Positions 1 through 8,668 of a stretch of 64,000 nt of DNA are shown one piece after another. The notes under the pieces were generated by a model, which saw only the letters and a list, made by a program, of their open reading frames with translations, had not been told where the DNA came from and did no database searches. The translations under genes were made by a program, and so were the position numbers. This stretch comes from Amycolatopsis sp. WAC 01376 (lineage in GTDB: Bacteria > Actinomycetota > Actinomycetes > Mycobacteriales > Pseudonocardiaceae). Where the stretch lies: contig NZ_QHKL01000001.1 of assembly GCF_003947415.1 (NCBI RefSeq), forward strand, positions 310,001 through 374,000, read 5' to 3'. How positions within the stretch are numbered: position 1 is the first letter of the stretch; each line of letters opens with the position of its first letter.

Positions 1-87
1 GAACTCCGGATTGTTGCCGAGTCTGGCGAGCAGCTTCCCGCCAAGGTCTCCCCCGACCCCGGTCACGAGCACGATGTTCGACGGCAT
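1..87 (-). CDS. NAD-dependent epimerase/dehydratase family protein, partial (GalE2-like)
   Basis: These are the first 29 codons of a minus-strand gene that leaves the window at the left edge. The peptide starts MPSNIVLVTGVGGDLGGKLL: a hydrophobic strand followed by a glycine-rich loop of the Rossmann type (TGVGGDLG), as in extended short-chain dehydrogenases and sugar-nucleotide epimerases. In M. tuberculosis the gene after the bS22 gene (Rv0500B) is galE2 (Rv0501), and the order here is the same, which supports the family call. The substrate cannot be judged from so short a piece. Confidence 0.75.
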   Translation of the reverse strand, partial: MPSNIVLVTGVGGDLGGKLLARLGNNPEF

Positions 88-303
88 AGGACTCCCTGCG
101 GCGTTGGGGCGGTTCTCGGACTTCGATCACGGGGTCCTGATGACCTTGAGCGCTGGTCGAGCCACCGAGTGTGCGCGTACCTGCACTCGTTGGAAGCATC
201 GCGCGGGTGCCCTTGAGATGTTACCGCTCATTAGGGGTAGTCGACCCAGCGCTTACATGCTATTAACCAGCCGCTCGCGGAGGGGATGCACGTCTCACTC
301 GAA

Positions 304-360
304 TGGGCGGAAACCGCCCACCGAATGGGAATGGCCCGTCCAGAAACTGGACGGGCCATT
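304..360 (-). terminator. Tandem hairpins behind the bS22 gene
   Basis: Two perfect inverted repeats lie side by side. TGGGCGG/CCGCCCA (304-310 and 314-320) has an AAA loop. AATGGCCCGTCCAG/CTGGACGGGCCATT (330-343 and 347-360) also has a 3-nt loop. The 14-bp stem lies 14 nt past the bS22 stop codon on the minus strand. There is no clear U-tract, which is common for actinobacterial terminators. The role as terminator is inferred. Confidence 0.7.
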
Positions 361-373
361 CACCGGCTGTGTC

Positions 374-475
374 TTACTTGCCGGCCTTCCTACGCTGAAC
401 GCGCGTCCGGCGCAGCAACTTGCGGTGCTTCTTCTTCGACATGCGCTTACGGCGCTTCTTGATCACAGAGCCCAT
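374..475 (-). CDS. Small ribosomal protein bS22 (33 aa)
   Basis: This 33-residue protein is almost entirely Lys and Arg. It begins [19 protein letters not shown] and ends QRRKAGK. It matches, nearly residue for residue from memory, the mycobacterial protein bS22 (Rv0500B; AURKAIP1/COX24 domain), a small extra subunit of the actinobacterial 30S ribosome. The position between the small helix-turn-helix gene and a galE2-like gene is the same as in M. tuberculosis. It ends just before a strong hairpin. Its size makes automated annotation likely to miss it. Confidence 0.93.
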   Translation of the reverse strand: MGSVIKKRRKRMSKKKHRKLLRRTRVQRRKAGK

Positions 476-620
476 CGAGAGCGCTCCTTCCTTCGTCGTC
501 GGTCACGCTGCCCGGCGCAGCGTCCAACGGGTGGAGCGCACAGGCACGAGCGGTCTTCCAGGGTACTCGCGCCCCGGAAGACGCCCTCGGGCGGGCACGT
601 TGTGCCCCGCGAAGCGGGCC

Positions 621-836
621 TCAGCCCACGTCGAAGTACGCGCCTTGGAGATATTCGTGAACAGCCTTTTCGGGCACTCTGAACGACTTCCCGACGCGCA
701 CCGCGGGCAACTCGCCCGAGTGAACGAGGCGGTAGACGGTCATCTTGGAGACCCGCATCAGCGTGGCCACCTCGGCGACCGTCAGGAACTGGACCTGGCC
801 CACTGAGGGCAGGTCATCCTTCTTGTTCTGCGGCAT
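621..836 (-). CDS. BldC/excisionase-type helix-turn-helix protein (71 aa)
   Basis: This is a single winged helix-turn-helix domain of the MerR/excisionase/BldC type. FLTVAEVATLMRVSKMTVYR (residues 17-36) is the helix-turn-helix, followed by the wing AVRVGKSFRVPEKAVHEYL. There is no effector domain. It corresponds in order and size to Rv0500A, between proC and bS22. A DNA-binding regulatory or nucoid role is likely; the target is unknown. The gene lies 193 bp downstream of the proC stop on the same strand. Confidence 0.9.
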   Translation of the reverse strand: MPQNKKDDLPSVGQVQFLTVAEVATLMRVSKMTVYRLVHSGELPAVRVGKSFRVPEKAVHEYLQGAYFDVG

Positions 837-974
837 GATTCACCGTGTCCTTCGACACGTGTCGCGCCACGAGGCTTCCCCACCTGTGGTATCGACACGC
901 ACGTGCTCTCCTGAGAGTAGCGGGACTGGTGGGACTAAAGCGACGCGAGTCACCGAGATGGGCCCGTACGACTA

Positions 975-1038
975 CGCATTTCGTCCTCTGAATGCGGTAG
1001 TCAGACGACGAACTACCGCGTTCAGAGGACTAAACGCG
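975..1038. repeat. Family A palindrome at the proC 3' end
   Basis: Arms of 27 nt (975-1001 and 1012-1038) pair with three mismatches around a 10-nt loop. The core CCTCTGAATGCGGT and its complement recur in the elements at 16846-16913 and 39340-39407. Here the palindrome contains the proC stop codon (TAG, 1030-1032 on the minus strand). It probably acts as a terminator, but the sequence conservation between copies exceeds what a terminator stem needs. Confidence 0.8.
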
Positions 1039-1845
1039 GGGGTCGTGGGCGGCGCCCAGTTCGGTCGAGCGGTCCTTCGCGGCCTCGATGGCGGCCAGGA
1101 GCGCCGCGCGGACGCCGTGCTTCTCCAGCTCGCGGATGGCGTTGATGGTCGTCCCGGCGGGCGAGGTGACGGCTTCGCGCAGCAGCACCGGGTGTTCGTC
1201 GGACTCGGCGAGCATCTTCGCCGCCCCGACCGCCGACTGGATGATCAGCTGCCCGGCGAGCGCGCGGGGAAGGCCGAGCAGGATCCCGGCGTCGATCATG
1301 GCCTCGACCAGGTAGAAGAAGTACGCGGGCCCGGATCCGGACAGCGCCGTGACGGCGTCCTGCTGCGACTCCGGCACCTCGACGACCTGCCCGACGTGCG
1401 AGAGCAGGTCCTTCACCACCGCGATGTGCTCGGCGGTCGCGTGCGCGCCCGCAGAGACCGCGCTCATCGCCTCTCCGACGAGCATCGGGGTGTTCGGCAT
1501 GACCCGCACCACCGGGACGCCCTCGGCCAGCCTGCGCTCGTACAGGGCGGTCGGCAGGCCCGCGCACAGCGAGACCACCAGTGACTCCTTGCCGAGCAGC
1601 GGCGCGAGCTCGTCCAGCACCGGTTCGATGTCCTGCGGTTTGACCGCGACGACCAGCACGTCGGCCCGGCGCGCCGCGTCCGCGACGGTGACGCCGTGCA
1701 CGCCGTAGCGTTCGGTCAGCTCCGCCGCGCGCGCCGGATAGCGTTCGGTGAACAGCAGGTCGGCGGGGCTGTGCCCGCCGTGCAGCAGGCCCGAGAGCAG
1801 GGCCTCCCCGATCTTCCCGGCACCCAGAACCGCGATCACAGTCAT
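1030..1845 (-). CDS. proC: Pyrroline-5-carboxylate reductase
   Basis: ProC reduces 1-pyrroline-5-carboxylate to L-proline with NAD(P)H, the last step of proline synthesis, in the cytosol. The 271-aa length fits the family. The N-terminus MTVIAVLGAGKIGEALLSGL is the Rossmann strand and GxGxxG loop. The C-terminal half contains VTALSGSGPAYFFYLVEAM and the SPAGTT segment typical of the dimerisation/catalytic domain. It is preceded by a thioesterase gene 24 bp upstream on the same strand, so it is probably co-transcribed with it. The stop codon lies inside a palindromic repeat. Confidence 0.97.
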   Translation of the reverse strand: MTVIAVLGAGKIGEALLSGLLHGGHSPADLLFTERYPARAAELTERYGVHGVTVADAARRADVLVVAVKPQDIEPVLDELAPLLGKESLVVSLCAGLPTALYERRLAEGVPVVRVMPNTPMLVGEAMSAVSAGAHATAEHIAVVKDLLSHVGQVVEVPESQQDAVTALSGSGPAYFFYLVEAMIDAGILLGLPRALAGQLIIQSAVGAAKMLAESDEHPVLLREAVTSPAGTTINAIRELEKHGVRAALLAAIEAAKDRSTELGAAHDPRV

Positions 1846-1869
1846 GCGCTTCAGCGTGCCAAACGGCCG

Positions 1870-2700
1870 TCAGCCGCCGGGCGCCGGGGCGAGCGCCAGC
1901 TGCCGCGCCTGACAGACCAGCCTGCCCTGCGAGTCCACCACGAGGGCGTCCGAGTCGAACCAGGCCTCGTGCACCGACTGGCTCTCGACGATCACCCGCA
2001 GCCAGCCCGGCGCCGGCCGGGTGCGCAGCAACGCGGTCAGCTGCACGGTCGGTGCCCAGCCGACCCGGCCGAGGTTGTAGACCACCGGCGGGTTCACGTC
2101 GCTCGCGAGCAGCGCGAAATACGGGTCCGGGAGCCCGTGCCGCGGCCGGACCCACAGCCGGATCTTCGGCGGGTCCCCGATCCGGCCGTGCAGGTAGCCG
2201 ACACTCGCCGGATCGAGCCGGACCTCGCAGCCCTTCGCGAGGTTGAACACGCCTTCGGACGTCTCACCGGTCATAGGCACGGCGCCGGGCGGCGGCTCCA
2301 CGGGCATCGACGGAACGTCGGTCCACTCCGGCCGCCGCATCGGCAGGCGCCCGGTGGTCACCCTGGCCTCGACGCAGCTGCGGCCCCGCTGCTCCAGCAG
2401 GACCGCGACGACCGAGGCGCGCCTTCCGACCTTCCGGACGTCCATGCGCAGCAGCACCGGCCCCACCGCGGGCGGGTGCAGGAACTCCGCGCTGATCGCC
2501 AGCGGCTCGGACGGCGGTTCGCCGCGCTCGTGAAGGAACGTGAGAGCGGCCCTGGCCATCAGGGCCATCAGGAAGCCGCCGTGCGGATGTCCGCCGATCG
2601 ACCATTCGGTACGGAGTACCGCCGTGAAAGTGCCGTCACCCAGTGATCTCGTCGCGCAGGCAGCGTCGAAGGAGGTGCTCGTTTCGCCGGCCGCGCTCAC
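1870..2700 (-). CDS. Thioesterase family protein (double hotdog)
   Basis: This 276-aa protein has two hotdog-like halves: an N-terminal segment with GGHPHGGFLMALMARAALTF (substrate-tunnel helix) and a C-terminal segment with AWFDSDALVVDSQGRLVCQA. The pattern matches TesB-like/acyl-CoA thioesterases. It corresponds in order to Rv0499. It would hydrolyse acyl-CoA or a related thioester, but the acyl group is not predictable. It lies between the isomerase and proC on the minus strand, 24 bp from proC. Confidence 0.88.
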   Translation of the reverse strand: MSAAGETSTSFDAACATRSLGDGTFTAVLRTEWSIGGHPHGGFLMALMARAALTFLHERGEPPSEPLAISAEFLHPPAVGPVLLRMDVRKVGRRASVVAVLLEQRGRSCVEARVTTGRLPMRRPEWTDVPSMPVEPPPGAVPMTGETSEGVFNLAKGCEVRLDPASVGYLHGRIGDPPKIRLWVRPRHGLPDPYFALLASDVNPPVVYNLGRVGWAPTVQLTALLRTRPAPGWLRVIVESQSVHEAWFDSDALVVDSQGRLVCQARQLALAPAPGG

Positions 2701-2841
2701 CGAGCACTGACCCAGGCCACGAGCCGATCCATCGGGGTGCGGGAGATCAACAAGCGCAGCTGGTTCACGGTCGGAACTTTACGTGTACCAGCGCCTCGGG
2801 CGCAGGGAGGAATGATTCTCCGCACCTGGAGACGATCTTTG

Positions 2842-3639
2842 TCACTGGCCGAGGTGCAGCCTCGCGAACAAGAGTGACTCCGCGAGGTCTCGCGAGCGCC
2901 GCGCCGCGCTCGGCGACCGGCGCGTGTTGATCTCCAGCACGATCTGTCCGGAGAAATCGCTGTTCACGAGCTTTTCGAGGAGTTCGGCGCAGGGTTCGAT
3001 CCCGCGTCCGGGCACCAGATGCTCGTCCTTCGGGAGGCCCGTGCCGTCCGCCAGATGGACGTGCGCGAGCCCGGAACCCATCCGATCGGCGAGTGCGAGG
3101 GCGTCCATCCCGGCTGCCGCTGTATGGGACAGGTCGAGCGTGTAGTGGCGAAACCCTACGTCCGTAGGGTCGATCGAGGGCCGGAAGGCCGAGACACGCG
3201 ACGTCCGCGAGCCGCCGGGCAGGCGGACCTTGAACATGTTCTCGACCGCGATCTCGATCCCGCTGGCGTCTTCGAGCTCGTCGACGAGGTCGCCGAACGC
3301 GTCGCCGTAGCGGCGCTGCCACCGGAACGGCGGATGCACCACGACCGTGCGCGCGCCCAGTTCCTGTGCCGCGTCCACGGACATCCGCAGGCGCACCTCG
3401 GGATCCGGCGACCACACGCGCTGGGTGATCAGCAGCGACGGCGAGTGGATCGACAGCACCGGCACCCCGGTGCGGCGCGACCACCGGCGCAGCGCGGAGA
3501 TGTCCTGGCTGACCGGGTCGGCCCAGACCATCACCTCGACGCCGTCGTAGCCGAGGTCGGCGGCCAGTTCGAAGGCGGTGCCCGCCCGCAACGGCCAGAC
3601 GGACGCCGTCGAAAGGCCTACCGGAACCTGCTGAGCCAT
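2842..3639 (-). CDS. Sugar phosphate isomerase/epimerase-like TIM-barrel protein
   Basis: This 265-aa protein belongs to the AP-endonuclease-2-like TIM-barrel family. Candidate metal ligands in order are the His in VVHPPF, the Glu in IAVENMFKVR, the Asp-x-x-His in TLDLSH, the HVHLADGTG segment with the PGRG loop, and the Glu in VLEINTR. It corresponds to Rv0498. Members isomerise or epimerise small sugars or cleave abasic DNA; the sequence alone does not decide the substrate. The gene starts 22 bp after the stop of the upstream membrane-protein gene. Confidence 0.88.
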   Translation of the reverse strand: MAQQVPVGLSTASVWPLRAGTAFELAADLGYDGVEVMVWADPVSQDISALRRWSRRTGVPVLSIHSPSLLITQRVWSPDPEVRLRMSVDAAQELGARTVVVHPPFRWQRRYGDAFGDLVDELEDASGIEIAVENMFKVRLPGGSRTSRVSAFRPSIDPTDVGFRHYTLDLSHTAAAGMDALALADRMGSGLAHVHLADGTGLPKDEHLVPGRGIEPCAELLEKLVNSDFSGQIVLEINTRRSPSAARRSRDLAESLLFARLHLGQ

Positions 3640-3661
3640 TCCGGCATTCTTCCCGAGGCCG

Positions 3662-5281
3662 CTAGCGCGCGACCAACAGGAGTGCGGCCGGTGAGACCGT
3701 CACCACCAGCCCGACCAGCACCGCGAGCACCAGGGTCTGGAGATCGTCCGCCTTGCGGATCTTCCGGACGATCCACACCAGCGCGACGATCACCAGCAGC
3801 GCGGCGACCAGCGCGGCGGCGGGGATGTTGACCCACAGCCAGTTGAAGCCCAGCCAGACACCGGCGCCGCCGACCACGCCGAGGGCGAGCTGACCGGCCA
3901 ACGCCAGCCACTGCTTCCCCGGCGAGACCTTTTCGGCGGGTGCCGCGGGCTCGTCGTTCTCGACGACGTCCTCGGCCCGGTCGTCTTCGTAGTCGTCCTC
4001 GTACTCGTCGGCGCGGTAGCCGTACTCGTCGCGTCCGAAGTCGGGGCCGCCGTCCGGGTACGCCGGGTCGGCGAACTCGCGCTCGTAGTCGTCGAGTTCG
4101 TCCTGCCGCTCGCGGTCGTCGAGCGAATGCGGTGGTACGAACGGCATGGGTGCCGGATGGCCCATGGTCGGGGGGCCCGCGTCGAACGGGTCCGGTTCGG
4201 GGTCGGTGTCCGGCTCGACGGGTGCGACCGGGGGCGGGATCGGCGGGATCCCGCCGATCTCGGTGTCCTCGGACTGCACCTTCTGCCTGCGTTTACGCCA
4301 TCCGGCGAGCCCGGCGGGCGGCGACGGCGGCTTGACGGACGCGGAAGCCTCGGGTTCGGGCGCCGGCTCGTCGCCGACCGCGGCGAACTGCTCGGTGCTC
4401 GGCTCGGCCTTGGGCTGGGCGGGACGGGCAGGCGGACGACGCCGGCGCGCCGGCTGCGCGGGCGGCGTCGCGAAGCCACCGCTGGCCATCGGACCCGGCT
4501 GGTCCTGCACTTCTTCGGACGGCGCGTCCAGTCCTCCGTCGAGTCTCGCCGACAGCCCCGAGGACGGGGGTCCGGCAGGCGGCTCGGGGCGACGGCGCAC
4601 CGGCGGCACCGCGCCGCGGGTCTCCTCCGGGCCTGCCGGGCGGGGACGGCCACGCGGGGGCAGGCCCTCGGAGTCCGGCGGACGCTGGTAGCCGGACTGC
4701 TCCTGCGGCGGAGTCGGCCGAACGAACTGACCCGATTGCTGCGGCGGGCGCTGCTGGTAACCGCTCTGCTCCTGCGGCGGCGTCGGCCGCGCGAACTGAC
4801 CGGATTGCTGCGGCGGGCGCTGCTGATAGCCGCTCTGCTCCTGCGGCGGGCGCACCGGCGGCGTCTGCCGGGTCGGGGTGGACGCGACGTCCGGCGGCAC
4901 CGGCAGCGGCGCGGAGTCCTGCTGCGGCTGCGGAAGCGGACGCGAGCCGGAATCCTGCTGTGGCTGCGGGAGGGGACGTGGTCCCGGGTTCGAGGTACTT
5001 TTTTCCGCCGAGAACCCATCAGGCAGAGCCTGTGGGCGCGAGCGGCGCGGCGGACGGTTGAGCGGCGGCGGGGTGTCGCCGGACACCCTGTCGATGATCG
5101 CCTGAGGCGCGGTGTCACTCGCCGACGGCGCGCGCCTGCCGCGAGTGGGCTCGGGAGCCTCGTCCTCGTCGTCGGCCGCGCGGCGTCGCCTGCGGCGCCC
5201 GCCTTCCGGCTGGGCTCCATGCTGCGCGAGCAGCTCCGCCACGGTCTTCTGTGGCCGGCCGCTCTCTGTCTCGTCCGTCAT
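3662..5281 (-). CDS. Proline/glutamine-rich membrane protein (Rv0497-like)
   Basis: This 539-aa protein has a long, low-complexity, presumably cytoplasmic N-terminal region and a short hydrophobic C-terminus. The N-terminus carries KTVAELLAQHGAQPEGGRRRRRR, an Arg cluster after a short amphipathic motif (residues 13-35). Residues 140-210 contain tandem 23-aa repeats built on QEQSGYQQRPPQQSGQF. An acidic Asp/Glu/Tyr stretch precedes three membrane segments at about residues 455-535. Its position between the Ppx/GppA gene and the isomerase gene matches Rv0497. Function is unknown; a scaffold or envelope role is only a guess. Confidence 0.9.
   Translation of the reverse strand: MTDETESGRPQKTVAELLAQHGAQPEGGRRRRRRAADDEDEAPEPTRGRRAPSASDTAPQAIIDRVSGDTPPPLNRPPRRSRPQALPDGFSAEKSTSNPGPRPLPQPQQDSGSRPLPQPQQDSAPLPVPPDVASTPTRQTPPVRPPQEQSGYQQRPPQQSGQFARPTPPQEQSGYQQRPPQQSGQFVRPTPPQEQSGYQRPPDSEGLPPRGRPRPAGPEETRGAVPPVRRRPEPPAGPPSSGLSARLDGGLDAPSEEVQDQPGPMASGGFATPPAQPARRRRPPARPAQPKAEPSTEQFAAVGDEPAPEPEASASVKPPSPPAGLAGWRKRRQKVQSEDTEIGGIPPIPPPVAPVEPDTDPEPDPFDAGPPTMGHPAPMPFVPPHSLDDRERQDELDDYEREFADPAYPDGGPDFGRDEYGYRADEYEDDYEDDRAEDVVENDEPAAPAEKVSPGKQWLALAGQLALGVVGGAGVWLGFNWLWVNIPAAALVAALLVIVALVWIVRKIRKADDLQTLVLAVLVGLVVTVSPAALLLVAR
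4701..4851 (-). repeat. 69-bp in-frame tandem repeats
   Basis: Within the Rv0497-like gene a 69-bp unit (23 codons) starts at 4701, 4770 and 4839, giving two full copies and a partial third. The encoded unit is Gln/Pro-rich. Repeat number is likely to vary between strains, by inference from its tandem, near-identical nature. Confidence 0.85.
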
Positions 5282-5386
5282 ACCGTGCTGTCCAATGCGC
5301 GCTCCGGCCGTTGTGAACCGGCACGCGACGGAGCATCGGCGGCGTCGCGCGCGCTATCCACCGTCATCCGCATTTCCGTCACCTCT

Positions 5387-6376
5387 TCACCGTGCCCGTT
5401 CTCCGTCGACTAAGTCCAGTCGGGCGCTGCCGCCCACAGTCTCGTCCGCACCGTTCGAATGGTCCAGCCGTCGAAGGATGACACCTTCTCGCAGCGCCCA
5501 CGGACAGATCTCCAGTTCTTCCAGGGAAAGCGCCCGCATGGTGGCTTGCGCGACGAGCGCTCCGGCCACCAGCTGATGCGACCTGCCCGCGCTGACGCCC
5601 TCGAGTTGTGCCAGGTCATGGGCGGTCATCCGGGAGATGAACGCGATGAGCTGGCGCAACGCGGTGTCGGTCAGGGTACGGCGCACATGCGGTCCGCCCG
5701 CCGACGGCGCCGCTCCGGTCAGCCTGGCGAGCGACCGGAACGTCTTGGACGTCGCCACGACACGATCGGGTTCACCCAATTTGGCGACCTTCTTCGCGAG
5801 CGGGGCGAGTTGTTCTTCGAGCCACGCCGAAGTCGCGATGAGCTCCGAGCGGGTCGGCGGGTCGTGCTGGAACCGCGTCCGGGTGGTCCGGCCGGCGCCG
5901 AGTGGCAGCGATTCGGCCAGATCCGGCTCCTCGTCGCGGCCCATCGCGATCTCCAGCGAGCCGCCGCCGATGTCGAGCACGAGCAGTTTTCCCGCCGACC
6001 AGCCGAACCAGCGGCGGACGGCGAGGAAGGTGAGGCGGGATTCGTCGATCCCGGAAAGCACCTTCAGTTCGACGCCGGTCTGTTCCTGGACCTTCGCCAG
6101 CACCTTCGGGGCGTTCTTGGCTTCGCGGACCGCGGAGGTCGCGAACGCCATGACCTCTTCGCAGCCGAGCCGGGCCGCGGCCGCCTTCGCCGATTCGACC
6201 GCCCGCACGAGGCTGTCCGCACCCGCGCGGCTCAGGTCGCCGTTGCGGGTGATCTGCTCGGCGAGCCGGAGGACGGCCTTTTCGGAATGCATCGGGGTCG
6301 GGTGGGCGCCACGGTGGGCGTCGACCACGAGCAGGTGGACGGTGTTGGAACCGACGTCGAGTACCCCTAGGCGCAC
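5387..6376 (-). CDS. Ppx/GppA-family phosphatase
   Basis: This 329-aa protein has the ASKHA fold of exopolyphosphatase/guanosine pentaphosphatase enzymes. The first phosphate loop is GVLDVGSNTVHLLVVDAH near the N-terminus, and the second is LDIGGGSLEIAMG near residue 140. The length covers only the two N-terminal domains, like the short mycobacterial Ppx1 (Rv0496), which has the same neighbour. It would hydrolyse short-chain polyphosphate or a related substrate. The GTG start at 6376 is the first codon of the family's usual N-terminus. Nearness to the phosphate-responsive regX3-senX3 pair suits a role in phosphate metabolism. Confidence 0.92.
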   Translation of the reverse strand: MRLGVLDVGSNTVHLLVVDAHRGAHPTPMHSEKAVLRLAEQITRNGDLSRAGADSLVRAVESAKAAAARLGCEEVMAFATSAVREAKNAPKVLAKVQEQTGVELKVLSGIDESRLTFLAVRRWFGWSAGKLLVLDIGGGSLEIAMGRDEEPDLAESLPLGAGRTTRTRFQHDPPTRSELIATSAWLEEQLAPLAKKVAKLGEPDRVVATSKTFRSLARLTGAAPSAGGPHVRRTLTDTALRQLIAFISRMTAHDLAQLEGVSAGRSHQLVAGALVAQATMRALSLEELEICPWALREGVILRRLDHSNGADETVGGSARLDLVDGERAR

Positions 6377-6457
6377 GAGCGTCTACGGTACCCGCCCCCA
6401 CGTCAGGTCACGAAACCGTAACCGTGATCTGTATCGCAGGAGGCGGGTACCGGCCTG

Positions 6458-7147
6458 TCACGTCTCGAACTTGTAGCCCAGGCCACGCACCGTGACCAGG
6501 TGCCGGGGCGATCCCGGGTCCGGTTCGATCTTCGACCGCAGCCGCTTCACGTGGACGTCGAGCGTCTTGGTGTCGCCGACGTAGTCCGCGCCCCACACCC
6601 GGTCGATCAGCTGCCCGCGGGTGAGCACGCGGCCCACGTTGCGCAGCAGGTACTCGAGCAGGTCGAACTCCTTCAACGGCAAGGAGACCTCCTCGCCGTC
6701 GACGGTCACGACGTGCCGTTCGACGTCCATGCGCACCGGCCCGGCGGCCAGCACGAGCGGTGCCAGGTCGCCTTCGGAGCCCGGCTCGCCGCCGCGTCGC
6801 AGCACCGCGCGGACCCGCGCGATGAGCTCGCGGGCCGAGTACGGCTTGGTGACGTAGTCGTCGGCGCCGAGTTCCAGGCCGACGACCTTGTCGATCTCGC
6901 TGTCGCGTGCGGTCACCATGATCACCGGCACCGCGGAACGCTGCCTGAGCTGCTTGCAGACGTCGGTGCCGCTCATACCTGGGAGCATGAGGTCGAGTAG
7001 GACGATGTCGGCGCCGTTCCGGTCGAACTCCTCGAGCGCCTGCTGCCCCGTCACGGCGACGGCGGCGGTGAAGCCCTCTTTGCGGAGCAAGAACGCGAGC
7101 GGATCGGCGAACGACTCTTCGTCCTCGACGATGAGAACCCTCGTCAC
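6458..7147 (-). CDS. regX3: Response regulator RegX3 (OmpR/PhoB family)
   Basis: This 229-aa protein has a receiver domain with the acidic pocket EDEE (residues 8-11), phosphoacceptor Asp52 in LLDLMLPG, and the conserved Lys in VTKPYS. A winged-helix DNA-binding domain follows (LPLKEFDLLEYLL; VWGADYVGDTKTLDVHVKRLR). It is the partner of SenX3; the RegX3 GTG start overlaps the senX3 TGA (GTGA). RegX3 is known in mycobacteria and Streptomyces relatives (PhoP) to bind PHO boxes and activate phosphate-starvation genes. Confidence 0.96.
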   Translation of the reverse strand: MTRVLIVEDEESFADPLAFLLRKEGFTAAVAVTGQQALEEFDRNGADIVLLDLMLPGMSGTDVCKQLRQRSAVPVIMVTARDSEIDKVVGLELGADDYVTKPYSARELIARVRAVLRRGGEPGSEGDLAPLVLAAGPVRMDVERHVVTVDGEEVSLPLKEFDLLEYLLRNVGRVLTRGQLIDRVWGADYVGDTKTLDVHVKRLRSKIEPDPGSPRHLVTVRGLGYKFET

Positions 7148-8376
7148 AGGTTTCCTCCATGGTCGGGGCTTTCTTGCCCTGTTGCCACGAGACGGGGTGT
7201 CCGCTCGGGGGTCTTCTCCGGCCGGGATGCCGGCGGAGCCTGTTTCACGGCCGCGGCCGGTTCGGCGGGGATGTGCGCGGGGATCCGCAGGGTGAAGGTC
7301 GATCCGGTGCCGGGACGGCTCCAGAGTCCGACCGAACCGCCGTGGTTGGCGGCCACGTGCTTGACGATCGCCAGGCCCAGCCCGGTGCCGCCGGTCGCCC
7401 GCGACCGCGCCTTGTCCGCGCGGTAGAACCGCTCGAAAACACGCTGCTGCTCGTCCTCGGCGATGCCGATGCCGCGGTCGGTGACCGCGATCTCGACCTT
7501 CCCGTCGACGAGCCGCCTGCTGATCGACACCGGGCTGCCCGGCTGTGAGTACGCGACGGCGTTCTCCAGCAGGTTCGACAGCGCGGTCACCATCAGCGTC
7601 CGGTCGCCCTCGATGAGCAGCCCGCTGGCCGTGTCGGTGGTGATGGTGATCTCGGCGGATTCCGCCGAAAGCGTCGTCCGGCCGAGTGCCTCGCGGACCA
7701 CGGCGTCGACCTCGACCACGTTCAGATCGGGCAACCGCTCGGCGCCCTGCAGCCGCGACAGCGCGATCAGCTCGGTGACGAGCTGGCCGAGCCGCGTCGA
7801 TTCGCGGAGGATCTTGCCGCCGAAGCGGCGGACCTCCTCGGTGTCTTCCGCGGCGTCGAGGATGGCTTCGGTGAGCAGCGCGATCGCGCCCACCGGCGTC
7901 TTCAGTTCATGGCTGACGTTCGCGACGAAGTCACGCCGGACGGCTTCGAGGCGGGCCGCCTCGGAGTGATCGACGGCCTCGACCACGGTGAACCCGTCGC
8001 CGAGCGGGCGGACCTCACCGAGGACGGCCTCGGGCTGACGGCCCCTCGCTTCCAGCGGGGAAAGGTCGATCTCCATCGGCTCGTCGGTCTCGACCACCTG
8101 CTCGGCGGCCTTGCGGGCCCGCGGATCGGCCTGGTTGACCTTCACCAGTCCCAGCTCGTAGGCACGTGGGTTGTGCAGGACCATGTCGCCGAACTTGTTG
8201 AGCACGACGACGCCGTTGTTGCTGGACCGCACGAGGCGTTCGAGCAGCTCGGCCACGGTGGGCCCGGCCGGACGCCGTTCCTCGCGGCGGGTGCGGCTCC
8301 TCGCGATCAGGAAACCGAAAACCACACCGACGATCAGTCCGCCGACGGCCAGGGCGAGTGCAACAGGCGTGGTCAC
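7144..8376 (-). CDS. senX3: Sensor histidine kinase SenX3
   Basis: This 410-aa protein has one membrane helix at the N-terminus (residues 4-24), a PAS-like segment at about 45-130, a HisKA domain with phosphoacceptor His156 in VSHELKTPVG, and an ATPase domain with NLLENAVAYS (N box), DRGIGIA (G1) and GTGLGLAIV (G2). The C-terminal 45 residues are Pro/Ala-rich and unstructured. It is the first gene of senX3-regX3; a candidate PHO box lies 84 bp upstream. In M. tuberculosis gpm1 is directly upstream; here two plus-strand genes separate them. Confidence 0.96.
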   Translation of the reverse strand: MTTPVALALAVGGLIVGVVFGFLIARSRTRREERRPAGPTVAELLERLVRSSNNGVVVLNKFGDMVLHNPRAYELGLVKVNQADPRARKAAEQVVETDEPMEIDLSPLEARGRQPEAVLGEVRPLGDGFTVVEAVDHSEAARLEAVRRDFVANVSHELKTPVGAIALLTEAILDAAEDTEEVRRFGGKILRESTRLGQLVTELIALSRLQGAERLPDLNVVEVDAVVREALGRTTLSAESAEITITTDTASGLLIEGDRTLMVTALSNLLENAVAYSQPGSPVSISRRLVDGKVEIAVTDRGIGIAEDEQQRVFERFYRADKARSRATGGTGLGLAIVKHVAANHGGSVGLWSRPGTGSTFTLRIPAHIPAEPAAAVKQAPPASRPEKTPERTPRLVATGQESPDHGGNL

Positions 8377-8459
8377 AGGGGAATCGTAAGCGCGTGGGTA
8401 GTCTTTTGGCCTAGTCCCGGCCGCGTACTCGTGATGCCTATGACACCTGGGGACACCCT

Positions 8460-8492
8460 GTTCGCCTGCAGGTCAGACCCCGTTCATGTGAC
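8460..8492. promoter_or_regulatory. Candidate PHO box upstream of senX3
   Basis: Three consecutive 11-bp units read GTTCGCCTGCA, GGTCAGACCCC and GTTCATGTGAC. Each starts G[TG]TC[AG], the direct-repeat form of the actinobacterial PhoP/RegX3 operator. The site lies 84 bp upstream of senX3 and 177 bp upstream of the plus-strand regulator gene. Autoregulation of senX3-regX3 under phosphate limitation is the inferred role. Confidence 0.55.
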
Positions 8493-8668
8493 CGACCCCG
8501 CACCGAGACCTCCTGGGTGAGACGAGTCACCCGAAACGGGGACATCGATGCCGAGTCGTGCCCGGATCCCGACTTTCGTCGTGACTATCCGGACCGGGTG
8601 CTGCCCACTCACCGGCGAATAGCGACGTTCCCGTCACGGTCGCCGGGGAATGTTGGAAGACTGTCGCC

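Noticed and set aside
4127..5413. Plus-strand frame opposite the Rv0497-like gene
   Set aside because: It is a by-product of the low-complexity Pro/Gln/Arg coding region on the other strand.
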